A stretch of DNA of 64,000 bases from NCBI GenBank assembly GCA_947471745.1, contig CANJKZ010000010.1:8615501-8679500 (forward strand), written 5' to 3'. The translations under genes were made by a program, and so were the position numbers. The notes below the pieces were generated by a model. That model was given only the letters and a program-made list of their open reading frames with translations. It had not been told where the DNA came from and made no database searches. Below are positions 52,101 through 61,800 of the stretch, piece by piece. Origin of the DNA: Closterium sp. Naga37s-1 (Eukaryota; Streptophyta; Zygnematophyceae; Desmidiales; Closteriaceae). Position 1 is the first letter of the stretch; the number at the start of each line of letters is the position of its first letter.

Positions 52101-55100
52101 CACATGTGCGGCCTGGGATAGTGCATCGGCTGGACAAGGGAACAAGCGGGCTTCTTGTGGTAGCCAAGGTGAGATGAGGGAAAGGGGGAGATGGCTTGGC
52201 CTGGGTTGTGAGTTGACAGGCAATGGGAGGTGAGGTGGGGGAGGGGAAGGGAAGGACTTACGCTGGGCTGTGGGCTGGGATAGTGCATCGGCTGGACAAG
52301 GGAACGAGCGGGCTGCTTGTGGTAGCCAAGGTGAGATGAGGGAGAGGGGAGACAGCCTGGCCTGGGCTGGGCTGTGAGATAGCAGCTCGGGCTGGGCCGT
52401 GGGCTGGAATAGTGCATCGGCTGGTCAAGGGAACGAGCGGGCTGCTTGTGGTGGCCAAGGTGAGGCGAGCGGAGGGAGGCTGGGTGCAGCACCATGGCTC
52501 CTCCTCATCTCACCACCCATCAATCCCCATCCCCATCCTCATCACTCTTACGCGCATTCTTCCCCATCCCTCACCTCCTCGCCTCCTCCTCATCTCACCA
52601 CCCATCAATCCCCATCCCCATCCTCATCACTCTTACGCGCATTCTTCCCCATCCCTCACCTCCTCGCCTCCTCCTCATCTCACCACCCATCAATCCCCAT
52701 CCCCATCCTCATCACTCTTACGCGCATTCTTCCCCATCCCTCACCTCCTCGCCTCCTCCTCATCTCACCACCCATCAATCCCCATCCCCATCCTCATCAC
52801 TCTTACGCGCATTCTTCCCCATCCCTCACCTCCTCGCCTCCTCCTCATCTCACCACCCATCAATCCCCATCCCCATCCTCATCACTCTTACGCGCATTCT
52901 TCCCCATCCCTCACCTCCTCGCCTCCTCCTCATCTCACCACCCATCAATCCCCATCCCCATCCTCATCACTCTTACGCGCATTCTTCCCCATCCCTCACC
53001 TCCTCGCCTCCTCCTCATCTCACCACCCATCAATCCCCATCCCCATCCTCATCACTCTTACGCGCATTCTTCCCCATCCCTCACCTCCTCGCCTCCTCCT
53101 CATCTCACCACCCATCAATCCCCATCCCCATCCTCATCACTCTTACGCGCATTCTTCCCCATCCCTCACCTCCTCGCCTCCTCCTCATCTCACCACCCAT
53201 CAATCCCCATCCCCATCCTCATCACTCTTACGCGCATTCTTCCCCATCCCTCACCTCCTCGCCTCCTCCTCATCTCACCACCCATCAATCCCCATCCGCC
53301 AGGACCCGTTCAGCCAGGCTCACCTGAGTGCGCAGTTCAAGGCACGCACCGTGCACAGGAGCTACCTCTTCCCACTTTTCACTTCTCCTCACCACCCACC
53401 TCATTTCTCCTCCCATGTGACTCCAACCGCCAGGACCCGTTCAGCCAGGCTCATCTGAGTGCGCAGTTCAAGGCACGCTCAGTGCACGGAAGCTACTACC
53501 TCTCCTCACGAACAAACGACCCTTCCTGAGGCGCCTCAAAAGCTACCTCTCCTCACGAACAAACGACCGCTCCCCACCCTCAACCTCTCATCATTTCCTG
53601 CTTCTTTTCACCTCCTCCCCTCCCTCCCCCGACTTCCCATCGCCAGGACCCGTTCAGCCAGGCTCACCTGAGTGCGCAGTTCAAGGCACGAACCGTGCAC
53701 AGAAGCTACCTCTCTCTTGTCATTGGTAAGAAACTCAGTGCATCACACAGGCTACTCGTGTGTATTCGAGTCAACCGAGAATGCATCCGAGTGCGCTTCA
53801 AAGCGCACAGTGGAAAAAAATAACCTCTGTTCTTCCTTGTAAACGCATGTATGAAGGATCGCCGTATTTTTTGTCACCCAAAAGACAAAAGACAAAATAA
53901 TTTGTCTAGAGGGACTAACATTTCCCCCTCCCAACCATGCATGCAGGCACACCCTCTCCTCTCGCCGACCGCGTGGATGCCCCTATTGGTCGAGACCCCA
54001 AGGACCGCTTTTCGATTCCACCCAAACCAACAACGCCCCTCTTCCCCCCCTTCCCCCCCCCTCCCACCTATGCATGCAGGCACGCCGTCTCCCCTCTCCG
54101 ACCGTGTGGATGCGCCCATTGGTCAAGACCCCAAGGGCCGCTTTTTTTTTTTTTTGGTCCACCCAAACCAACACTACCCGCCCCCCCCCCCCTTCCCCCC
54201 CCCCCTCACCCCCTCCTCCCACCTATGCATGCAGGCACGCCGTCTCCCCTCTCCGATCGTGTGGATGCGCCCATTGGTCGAGACCCCAAGGACCGCAAGC
54301 GCATGGCCGTGCTGCCTCTCACGGGCTCTCACCGCAGCAGACGAGCCGCCAGCAGGTGAGATCTCTTATTTGTTCCCACTCCAGCTGCGAGCAGGTGGGA
54401 ATGAAATGGCTCTGAGATGACTTCAATGATCTCAATAATGGCAGTTCTGCCTCTCACAGGTGCTGCCTCTCACAGGTGCTGCCTCTCACAGACTCTCACC
54501 GGAGCAGACGAGCCGCCAGCAACTGGGGGGAGTAGAACGGCTCTGATTTTACTTTCTGAATGGCTCAATTGTGGCAGTGCTGCGCCTCACAGGCTCCCAC
54601 CGGATCAGACGATCAATTAGCAGGTGAAACTGGAGCTGGTCTGCGAGGAAATTTTGCGTTGTCTCAATAATGGTAGAGCGCATGGCAGTCCTTCCTCTCG
54701 TGATTTATGCCTGTCATGGCTCCTGCCTGCCTGTCGTGGCTCCTGCATGTCATGACTCATGCATGTCATGACTCATGCATGTCATGACTCATGCATGTCA
54801 TGACTCATGCATGTCGTGACTCATGCATGTCATGACTCATGCATGTCGTGACTCATGCATGTCATGACTCATGCATGTCGTGACTCACGCATGTCATGAC
54901 TCATGCATGTCGTGACTCATGCATGTCATGACTCATGCATGTCATGACTCATGCATGTCATGACTCATGCATGTCATGACTCATGCATGTCATGACTCAT
55001 GCATGTCATGACTCATGCATGTCATGGCCAGGTACTGGGTGCTGGGTCGGTTGCTGGAGGAAGCAGCTGTGGGGGCAGGAAGTGATATTTGAGTTAACTG

Positions 55101-56215
55101 TAAAATGTTTTTGAGAATTCTCAAAAACACCTTGCAGGAGGAAGCAGCTGTGGAGGGAGGAGGTGATATTTGAGTTAACTGTAAAATGTTTTTGAGAATT
55201 CTCAAAAACACCCTGCAGGAGGAAGCAGCTGTGGAGGGAGGAGGTGATATTTGAGTTATCTGTAAAATCACTGTAAAATCACTGTAAAATCAACGTCTGT
55301 AGTGCCTGTCATTCCTGTTCTTCCCGTGACTGATGACCAGGTACCGGGTGTTGAAGTCACTGGCAGGAGGAGCAGCTGCGCTGGTGGAGTGGAGGCTGGA
55401 GGCGATCTGTTGATACCATTAAGCCGATTTCAGTGCATGTACGGTAGTCACCTTGTTCTGCCTGTCGTGCATGTAATGTGCGTGACTGATGACCAGGTAC
55501 CGGGTGCTGGAGTCACTGGCAGGAGGAGCAGCTGAGCTCGTGGAGTGGAGGCTGGAAAAAGGGAGGACGCACCAGGTGGGTGTGAGGCGCCAGGTGGGTG
55601 AGTTGGGGATGTCAGTGAGTAGGAGGCTCTTTGTTGTTATGGGAAACTGTTAGCCAAGTTGTGTTAGGGCTTCTTTAGGAGTCTGAGTTGCATCTCTAAG
55701 ACCATAAGGCTCGTATGGAGAGTGGGAAGTTTCAGTTTGTAATGTCTATAGAAGTCTGTTCTGCCAATTGTCACCATCACTCGCCTGTTACAATAAGTGT
55801 TCTCTCCTCTGCTGTCTTGGACCTTCCCTGTTGGCAGATCAGAGTACATGCACGGCTCCTGGGCCATCCGTTGATCGGCGATGAAACGTACGGTGGATCG
55901 ACGCGCCATGTGTCATCGCGCCTCCTGGCATCGTTGCCCTCCTCTTCACCTCTCCGCTCGTCTGTGGTACAATGGATTGCTGGGCTGGATCGCCCCCTGC
56001 TTCATGCAGCCACACTTGGGTGAGTGCACGAACCAACTTATGGGTTATTGATGGGGATGCTTATTATGTGTATGGGCTCTACGAAGAACTTACATTTTTT
56101 GTCTTTGTTCTGTGTGAGCAGGTTTGTTCACCCGCATAAACTCGAACTATTAACGTTTGAAGTTGCACCTACGACTGACTTTATTAGAGCGTTGGATTTA
56201 CTCAGATCGTTGTGA
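46198..56215 (+). CDS. RluD-type pseudouridine synthase, 8 exons
   Basis: Exons 46198-46998, 51137-51283, 51746-52168, 53647-53725, 54235-54355, 55497-55575, 55838-56019 and 56122-56215 join in phase to 641 aa. A basic N-terminus suggests an organelle transit peptide. Then an S4 RNA-binding domain (RLDAFLAAQGERVSRARW and IRQGKVLVNG, about 231-265), SYAVREGDRV, VHEDDHVVVINKAPHM, VVHPAAGNWQGTLVNALLHHY, and the catalytic motif GIVHRLDKGTSGLLVVAK with Asp at about residue 446 (codon 52133-52135). After it come HLSAQFKARTVHRSYLSLVIG, APIGRDPKDRKRMAV, EKGRTHQIRVHARLLGHP, IGDETYGG and a final FVHPHKLELLTFEV. A poly-Ser plus acidic insert (about 90 residues) sits just before the catalytic motif. It should convert uridine to pseudouridine in rRNA, probably in plastid or mitochondrion. 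Confidence 0.9.
47045..47122. repeat. GGCA/GACA microsatellite
   Basis: Tandem ggca and gaca tetranucleotides in intron 1 of the RluD-like gene. Confidence 0.9.
47231..50875. repeat. 3.6-kb minisatellite, 22-bp unit, ~164 copies
   Basis: Unit gagggaggcacgcagagaga plus tg or gg. Variants are T or G at unit position 21, cgc or cgt, and occasional gaaagg. Long blocks recur at spacings that are multiples of 22 (for example 48202, 48862 and 49434, that is 30 and 26 units), so there are higher-order repeats. The last ~23 units (50358-50875) are almost uniformly the gg variant. It lies wholly inside intron 1 of the RluD-like gene. The minus strand is open in all three frames (Pro/Ser/Leu-rich) only because the unit lacks stops; these are not genes. 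Confidence 0.97.
51818..51892 (+). repeat. (TCC)25 coding poly-Ser tract
   Basis: 75 bp of pure TCC, in frame for Ser in exon 3 of the RluD-like gene. Confidence 0.95.
52506..53297. repeat. 85-bp minisatellite, ~9.3 copies
   Basis: Copies start at 52506 and every 85 bp to 53271, nearly identical, C/T-rich (catctcaccacccatcaatc...). It is intronic and ends where an exon 4 echo begins. Since 85 is not a multiple of three, the long plus-strand open frames here are shadows. Confidence 0.95.
53491..53568. repeat. 28-bp duplication around TGAGGCGCCTCAAAA
   Basis: Copies at 53491-53522 and 53541-53568 (agctacctctcctcacgaac) flank a 12-nt palindrome at 53527-53538 with the CTCAAAA right arm. Confidence 0.88.
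54745..55026. repeat. 16-bp minisatellite, ~17 copies
   Basis: Unit gcatgtcatgactcat, with gtcgtgac variants, in intron 5 of the RluD-like gene. Each unit contains atgactcat (perfect GCN4/AP-1 bZIP site) and, across the junction, catgcatg (RY / B3-domain motif). Confidence 0.95.
55058..55260. repeat. 81-bp repeat with two 24-nt perfect palindromes
   Basis: Two and a half copies of an 81-bp unit derived from the exon 6 echo. Each junction holds a 24-nt perfect palindrome centred on GAATTC (55106-55129 and 55187-55210; core TTTTTGAGAATTCTCAAAAA). Confidence 0.93.
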
Positions 56216-56768
56216 CAGGGTTGGTGTGCTTGGTCATATGGCTCTTGCTCTTAGAGTAGTCAAGAGTAGGCATCTAGTGCGGATGCGTGGTCAACGCGGT
56301 CTCAACACTATCTGACCAATCCAAGCTCTTCCCACATGCCCGCTCCGCAAAATTCTAGGGACACGGGTGCTGGAAACGTACACTTTTGTCGCGCTGGCTG
56401 CATGACCTGGTCTTGACCAATGAGCTTCACAAACCTATCCACGTGTCATGTTCCTCAACTTCTGACGGCTCAGTATACATTTTGCGGTGGTGGAACTGGA
56501 GTCGTTCATGGAACGGAACGCGCCCTACCCCATCTGTATTCCATCCATCCTCCTTCCTTGCACATCCTGTTCTTCTCATTTTGCTCATTTTCCCCAAATT
56601 CGATTCGTCTTTCGTAACTCGATTTTCTTGATTTCGTAGCGTCTCAACGTCTATGTGTCGTAATTTCAGCTTTCTAACACGCCGATCCCACCAAATTTTC
56701 TCTATCCTTCCGATTGAACCTAGGTGGCACCGTCAATCGAAACTGAAGCCACCTCAGTGCGAACAATC
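56216..56768. promoter_or_regulatory. intergenic, promoter of DRT102-like gene
   Basis: Separates two same-strand genes. ccacgtgtca at about 56449-56458 combines a CACGTG core with an ABRE-like ACGTGTC, about 310 bp upstream of the ATG. Functional use is inference. Confidence 0.4.
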
Positions 56769-57353
56769 ATGGAGTCCGCCAAGCCGGCGATTCGTGTCTA
56801 CGCGGCATCTGATTCATACGGCGCGACTCTTAGAAGCGCCATGGTTAGTTATCTTCGCTCGAAAGGCATACATGTTGAAGACTACGGCGAAGACAAGTAC
56901 TACACGGCAGCTGAACGCGTCGCCAAAAGCGTCGCAGCCGACCGCTCGGCGACAAATTCTCCTACCTGCGACACGCGTGGGCTGCTTGTGTGTGGAACCG
57001 GCACCGGCGTTACAGTTTTCGCGAATAAAATCCCGACAGTCTACGCCGTGCTGTGCGACACCGCTGACGTGGCTAAGAACGCCAGGTCGATAAATAATTG
57101 TAACGTACTCTGCATGGGTCAATTTCAGACTTCTCCTGAGAAAGGTCAAGAGATTGTGGATGCGTGGCTTGCGACGGAATTCAAGGCGCCGTGTCCTGCG
57201 AGTGGTAACCAGCCGTGGAACAAAGAAGTCTTCGATTTCCTGACCAACTCGCCTGACGAAATGGCTGCAATCGGGAGGCCAGAATCTCCACAAGTACATA
57301 GAGCCTCTAAACCAGGATCTGGGGTCTCACAAGAGGGCAAGGCCGCAGCATGA
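56769..57353 (+). CDS. DRT102: RpiB/LacAB-fold protein, DRT102 N-terminal-like
   Basis: Single exon, 194 aa from ATG 56769 (in-frame codons upstream use GTG and are unlikely). The sequence follows plant DRT102: VYAASDSYGATLRSAMVSYL, GIHVEDYGEDKYYTAAERVA, GLLVCGTGTGVTVFANKIP (nucleophile-position Cys about residue 75), ARSINNCNVLCMGQ, and ATEFKAPCPASGNQPWNKEV. RpiB enzymes interconvert ribose 5-phosphate and ribulose 5-phosphate; plant DRT102 is known from UV-damage tolerance screens and its enzymatic role is unclear. The cupin domain that follows in Arabidopsis DRT102 is absent: translation stops at 57353 and I see no cupin motifs downstream. Confidence 0.85.
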   Translation: MESAKPAIRVYAASDSYGATLRSAMVSYLRSKGIHVEDYGEDKYYTAAERVAKSVAADRSATNSPTCDTRGLLVCGTGTGVTVFANKIPTVYAVLCDTADVAKNARSINNCNVLCMGQFQTSPEKGQEIVDAWLATEFKAPCPASGNQPWNKEVFDFLTNSPDEMAAIGRPESPQVHRASKPGSGVSQEGKAAA

Positions 57354-58834
57354 AAAGAGCAGCAGCAGAAGTAATATCTCTTCAGGATAGTGCAGGAGGT
57401 ATCTATCCTGTTTCATTCTCTCGGAGGCCTAGATGTGAGGGGAAAAGGCCTTTGTGGCAAGTGCTCAGTGATATTGATGCATGGTGTGGTGTATCAGATG
57501 TTATTGTATATTTGGAAGTGGAAGGAAAGTGTTGATAGGGTGTGAGGTGATTACACAGCAACACTTCAGAATGCACAGCTTTAAGCAGTTTTCAACAGTT
57601 TTTTTGTTGAGGTCATTAGGCTGGTGAATGAACTCAGTGTCAGTAGAGCTACATTAGGAGATCCCTGATTGATCCTAGGGGGGTACTATGGGCACACTGA
57701 CCCGCTACACAAATAAGCCATTTGATCCCAGTGCCAGTGGTCTAGTGGTCGCAATTCTTACACTCAGCATTGAGATATTGTACACTGGAAAGAGGAACAA
57801 AGCTCAACGTACACTACATATACCGTACACAGTTTGTCGTTGGTTGGCATTGAAAAGTTGTAAGGAGTGACATAAGTAATGTTAGATTCGAAATACATGT
57901 TGTGGATTCGAAGGATAGCTTAATGCAGTCCGTCATCTGATGTAAAGCATTGAACAAACTTCCCAAATTAAGACTCATCAGTTATTAATGTAATAACACT
58001 CAGGCAGTCACCTGTTGTTATGTTTGTTGGGTTTCTATAAACGCGTTCTCACCTTATCGAATTTCGCATATCTGCTCAGCAATCCCCATAGATAACGAGT
58101 TCCAGTTTCATGCTCGCAATTCGCGGCAGGCTGCGGGTGGACTTTACAGCCTTATCAGGAGCCCTGAAAGACCTAGTAATCCATTTCCTTGCATTCCGCT
58201 TTAGCAGGAAGAAAAATATTAATCCTGTCGAAATACATCGATTTCCCGACTAAAACGTCGCAATAATTAGTGGACTTGACGATGCGGTCCAGTGGCTTCG
58301 GTCACGGGAGGGGCAGTGCGACTCGGACTGCTCCAACAAGCGGTGCTTCGTGAACGAGTGGTGCGAATGTAGCGACTGCCGTTGTAACCAAGGCAGCACT
58401 TTCAGTGAGGTCCAGCAGCTCTGATGACGCGCCGTCAAGGTACGACGAGGATCTTCCAGCAGACGTGACTTTTGATTTGACTCAACCCAAAAGTCACCTC
58501 ATTAAGGCAGCTCTTTCAGTGAGGTCCAACGGCTCTGATGACGCGCCGTCAAGGTACGACGAGGATATTCCGGCGACCGTTAATCGTTGTTAAGAACCAA
58601 ACAGGAAATTATGAGCCTCGTCATGTTACCGTACCGCATTCCATCTCAGCTCTACCTTGGTGCTCTTTCCGATTTCCACACATTTCACCGCTCCACCAGA
58701 AATTCCCTCTGCCCTTACCGCCATCGTCCTGCCTGTTCGTGCAACATTAGTAAGAGGTGGACAGGTGGGCTGCGGAAGCCATACTTTCATCAATTCAGTG
58801 GGTTCGTTTGTTTTAGGACAACCTTACGAACCCC
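57354..58834. other. intergenic, DRT102-like 3' side and GT2-like 5' side
   Basis: No gene recognised. It holds the duplicated 70-bp segment at 58390-58573 and an echo of the GT2-like first exon at about 58615-58660 (MLPYRIPSQL versus MVPYRIPSQL). Confidence 0.5.
58390..58573. repeat. 70-bp duplication around a 33-nt hairpin
   Basis: Copies at 58390-58459 and 58504-58573, differing at about four to six positions, flank a hairpin at 58465-58497 (gtgacttttg paired with caaaagtcac, with ttga/tcaa inside). It is a decayed or odd-centred member of the palindrome family. Confidence 0.85.
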
Positions 58835-61800
58835 ATGGTACCGTACCGAATTCCATCTCAGCTCCTCGTCGCCCTGCCTTCTCGTACAGCTGTCGCTTTC
58901 ACTCGATCTCCACCTGTCCCCAATCACAGGCGAACAACTGTTGGGTGGGTCGCATCGTTTCTCATTGGCTCGCTCCTGGGAGGGATTTTAACCGCAATCA
59001 TCGTTCATGCCGTGAGTGCAGTGCTGCTTTCCTCTCACTGCACTCCCTTCGTCCCCTCTTTCCTTCATTCCCACTCTTTACTGTTCCAAAGCATCTTTTC
59101 CACATGTTATGAATTTTAAAAACATTAGGCCGACTTGTCTTCCATGACCATTTTCGAAATACTGGACCAGTTGGCCTAACGAACTGGTTACTAATAGCAA
59201 CGGATGAGTGTTTGCCTTTCCTTTCCATCATCTGATTACTCTCTCCTCCCCTCTTTGCTCTTCAGGTCTTACCTCCTCCTCCGCCTTCTCCTGCCGTAGC
59301 AACCACCACTTTCTCCTCCCCAATCGCTTTCATACCCACCACTGCTGCAACCGCTGCTACCTCCACTGCTCCTGCTGGTGTTTCCATGCCCATGTCAGCA
59401 TCTGCTGACGCTGCCAACGTGGCTGCTGATGCTGTGGCGGCTGACGTGGCTGCTGACGTGGACGCTGCCAGCAACGCCACGTGGAGAGGTGACGTGGCAG
59501 GCGTTCAGGCGGAGGCAGAGGAGCTGCTGGTGCGAAACACGGAGCTGCGGCGTGCTCTGGGGAAGCTGCGGCAGACGGTGATGCTGGAAGCAAGGACACG
59601 CATGGCTCAGCTTAAGAGCATCCTCAAGGTGAGCATTCTCAAGGTGAGAATTCTCAAGGTAAAACTCCCTACTGGGGAAAAAAGAGGTCAGGTTGAGCAT
59701 TCATGAGCTGAGCATTGACGAGAGTGGAACAACCTTCGTTTTTGACATGTTGGAGAATTTTGGAGATGAACTTCTGTTCCCCTCCCCTTGTCCTCCTCCC
59801 ACTTTGCCCTTCCCTTCCCCCGTACTGTTTGCATCCATCACCATTGCCATCTCGATTTGTTTTTCCCTCCACCAATGCACGCTGGTCCTTCTGTTCCCTT
59901 TCACATGGTTGTTTTCAAACATCGGCACCATGTGGTAACCAGGAGATCAAGCTGGTACAGGACCAGCGCGTGCTGACCTTCTATGTGGACGACAGGCACC
60001 TGCCATCACCGCCACCAGAGCTGAGGGAGATTGCTGCACTGACTGCGAGGCGGCGGCCGGATGTGGATGCAAAAGAGGAGGAGCTGGTGGTGAGAGCGCA
60101 GGTGAGGCAGCGAGTATGGGTGTGGGTGCTTGTATATGCAGTGCAGAGGACAGGCACCTGCCATCGCCGCTGGCAGAGCTGAGGGAGGTTGCTGCACTGA
60201 CTGCGAGGCGGCGGCCGGATGTGGATGCCAAGGAGGAGGAGCTGGTGGTGAGAGCACAGGTGGGTGGGAGACTATGAGAGCATGAGACGATGATTGTGGT
60301 GTGGGCGGGCTTATTTTTCTGCTCGAGTAAAATGTGGGACGCTTCCAAACCCCATCCTCCCCTTCCACACCGCCCAGGTGCGGGTGCTGTCTCTACGCGA
60401 GGAGATAGAGCGAGCCGTGCACGCTGACTTGCGCTTCAGCTTCTCCCGCTGTGCTGCTGCTCTGCAGCACACCCAAGAGGCCCAGCAGGCGCACACACAA
60501 GGTGAGTGTAAATAGCGGTGCGAGTAGCTTCATGCCACATTCCCTGCTGTGCTGCTGCACATTCTTGCGTTGTTTTGTTTTGTTCTTTGTTTCGTTTTTG
60601 TTTTTCTTTGTTTGTGTGTGTTCAAACATACTCTGATAGTGTCTTGCCGCTTCTTTTATCTGCTCCTCTCCCTCCCATCAGCCATGCAAGCATACATGGC
60701 AGCGCACGCCACACTCGCCCTCCGCCTCACGGCTCTATCAGTGCTCAAGCAGCCAGGGAGCGTGGAGAAGCTGCAGCGACTGAAGGAGCAACCCAACCTC
60801 CTCTCCTCGCCTGCTGCTAGAAACGCCTTCCTTTCCTCCCTTGACCCACTTGGTGAGTGTGCTTGCTTTATTAACACTCCTCCTCGTGGCTCTATCAGTG
60901 CTCAAGCAGGCGGGCAGTGTAGAGAGAGTGCAGCGCCTGTGGGAGCATCCCAGCCTGCTCTCCTCGCCTGCTGCTAGAAGCGCCTTTCTCTCCTCCCTTG
61001 ATGCACCAGGTAGAGTCTGCTTGTTGTATTTTCACTCCGCCTCACGGCTCTATCAGTGCTCAAGCAGCCGGGCAGCGCGGAGAAACTCCAGCAATTGAGG
61101 GAGCAGCCCAGCCTGCTCTCCTCGCCTGCTGCTAGAAACACCTTCTTCTCTTCCCTTGATGCGCCTGGTGAGTCTACTTGCACCTTTTTCACTGGAGCAC
61201 ACAGCTCTATCAGTGCTCGAGCAGCCGCTTTTGAGTCGACTCAAAAGCAAGCACACGGCTGTATCAGTGCTCAAGCAGCCGCGCAGTGGAGAGAAAGTGC
61301 AGCGCCTGAGACCCAACCTGCTCCACCACCCACCCGCATTGAGGTGGTTTGTGAGGCGCCTCAAAAACCACCTCAACGCAGTGGAGAGAAAGTGCAGCGC
61401 CTGAGAGAGCAGCCCAACCTGCTGTACCACCCACCCACCCCCTCCCTCCAACCCTTCTCCCCTTCCCCTCGTATGCCCAGCAGAAGTATCACTGTGGGCG
61501 GATATCCTCTTCTCCGCGTCCCACTTCTCATCCGTATTCCTCTCTGCCGACCTCCATCCACCAGTTAAACACCCACTGATCCCCCTCTGCTTTCTCCCCC
61601 CCATCCCCTTCTGCCATCCCCCTCCCCGTGTGTCCAGCAGAAGCATCACTGTGGTCAGACCTTCTCTTCTCTGCATCCCATTTCCCCTCCATATTCCTCT
61701 CTACTGACCACCACCCCTCACGCATCTCAACCATGCAAAGCTTAGCTAACAGCCAGAACGGCACGGTCCTGGCACTTAAACTGCGCACCTACCATGCTGC

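Larger units (their letters stand above)
51003..55480 (+). repeat. exon echoes in RluD-like introns
   Basis: Exon 2: 51003-51047 and 51312-51412. Catalytic exon 3 end: about 52270-52330 (intact motif and donor) and 52395-52462 (motif reads HRLVKGTSG, catalytic Asp changed to Val). Exon 4: 53302-53373 and 53431-53500. Exon 5: 53943-54003, 54076-54140 and partial copies at 54440-54625. Exon 6: about 55020-55060 and 55330-55400. Every internal exon from 2 to 6 has at least one echo; exons 1, 7 and 8 have none. Confidence 0.88.
60147..61555 (+). repeat. exon echoes in GT2-like introns
   Basis: Exon 3 echo at 60147-60259 with donor. Exon 5 echoes at 60888-61012 and 61040-61168, each with a donor, plus short pieces at 61196 and 61250. 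Exon 6 start echo at 61479-61555 with its acceptor. Protein-level identity is high (for example LLSSPAARNAFLSSLD repeated with few changes). Confidence 0.88.

Noticed and set aside
52412-53529. Long plus-strand open frames rich in HHPSIPIPILITLTRIL
   Set aside because: Produced by the 85-bp array, which passes through all frames; no family match and intronic position.
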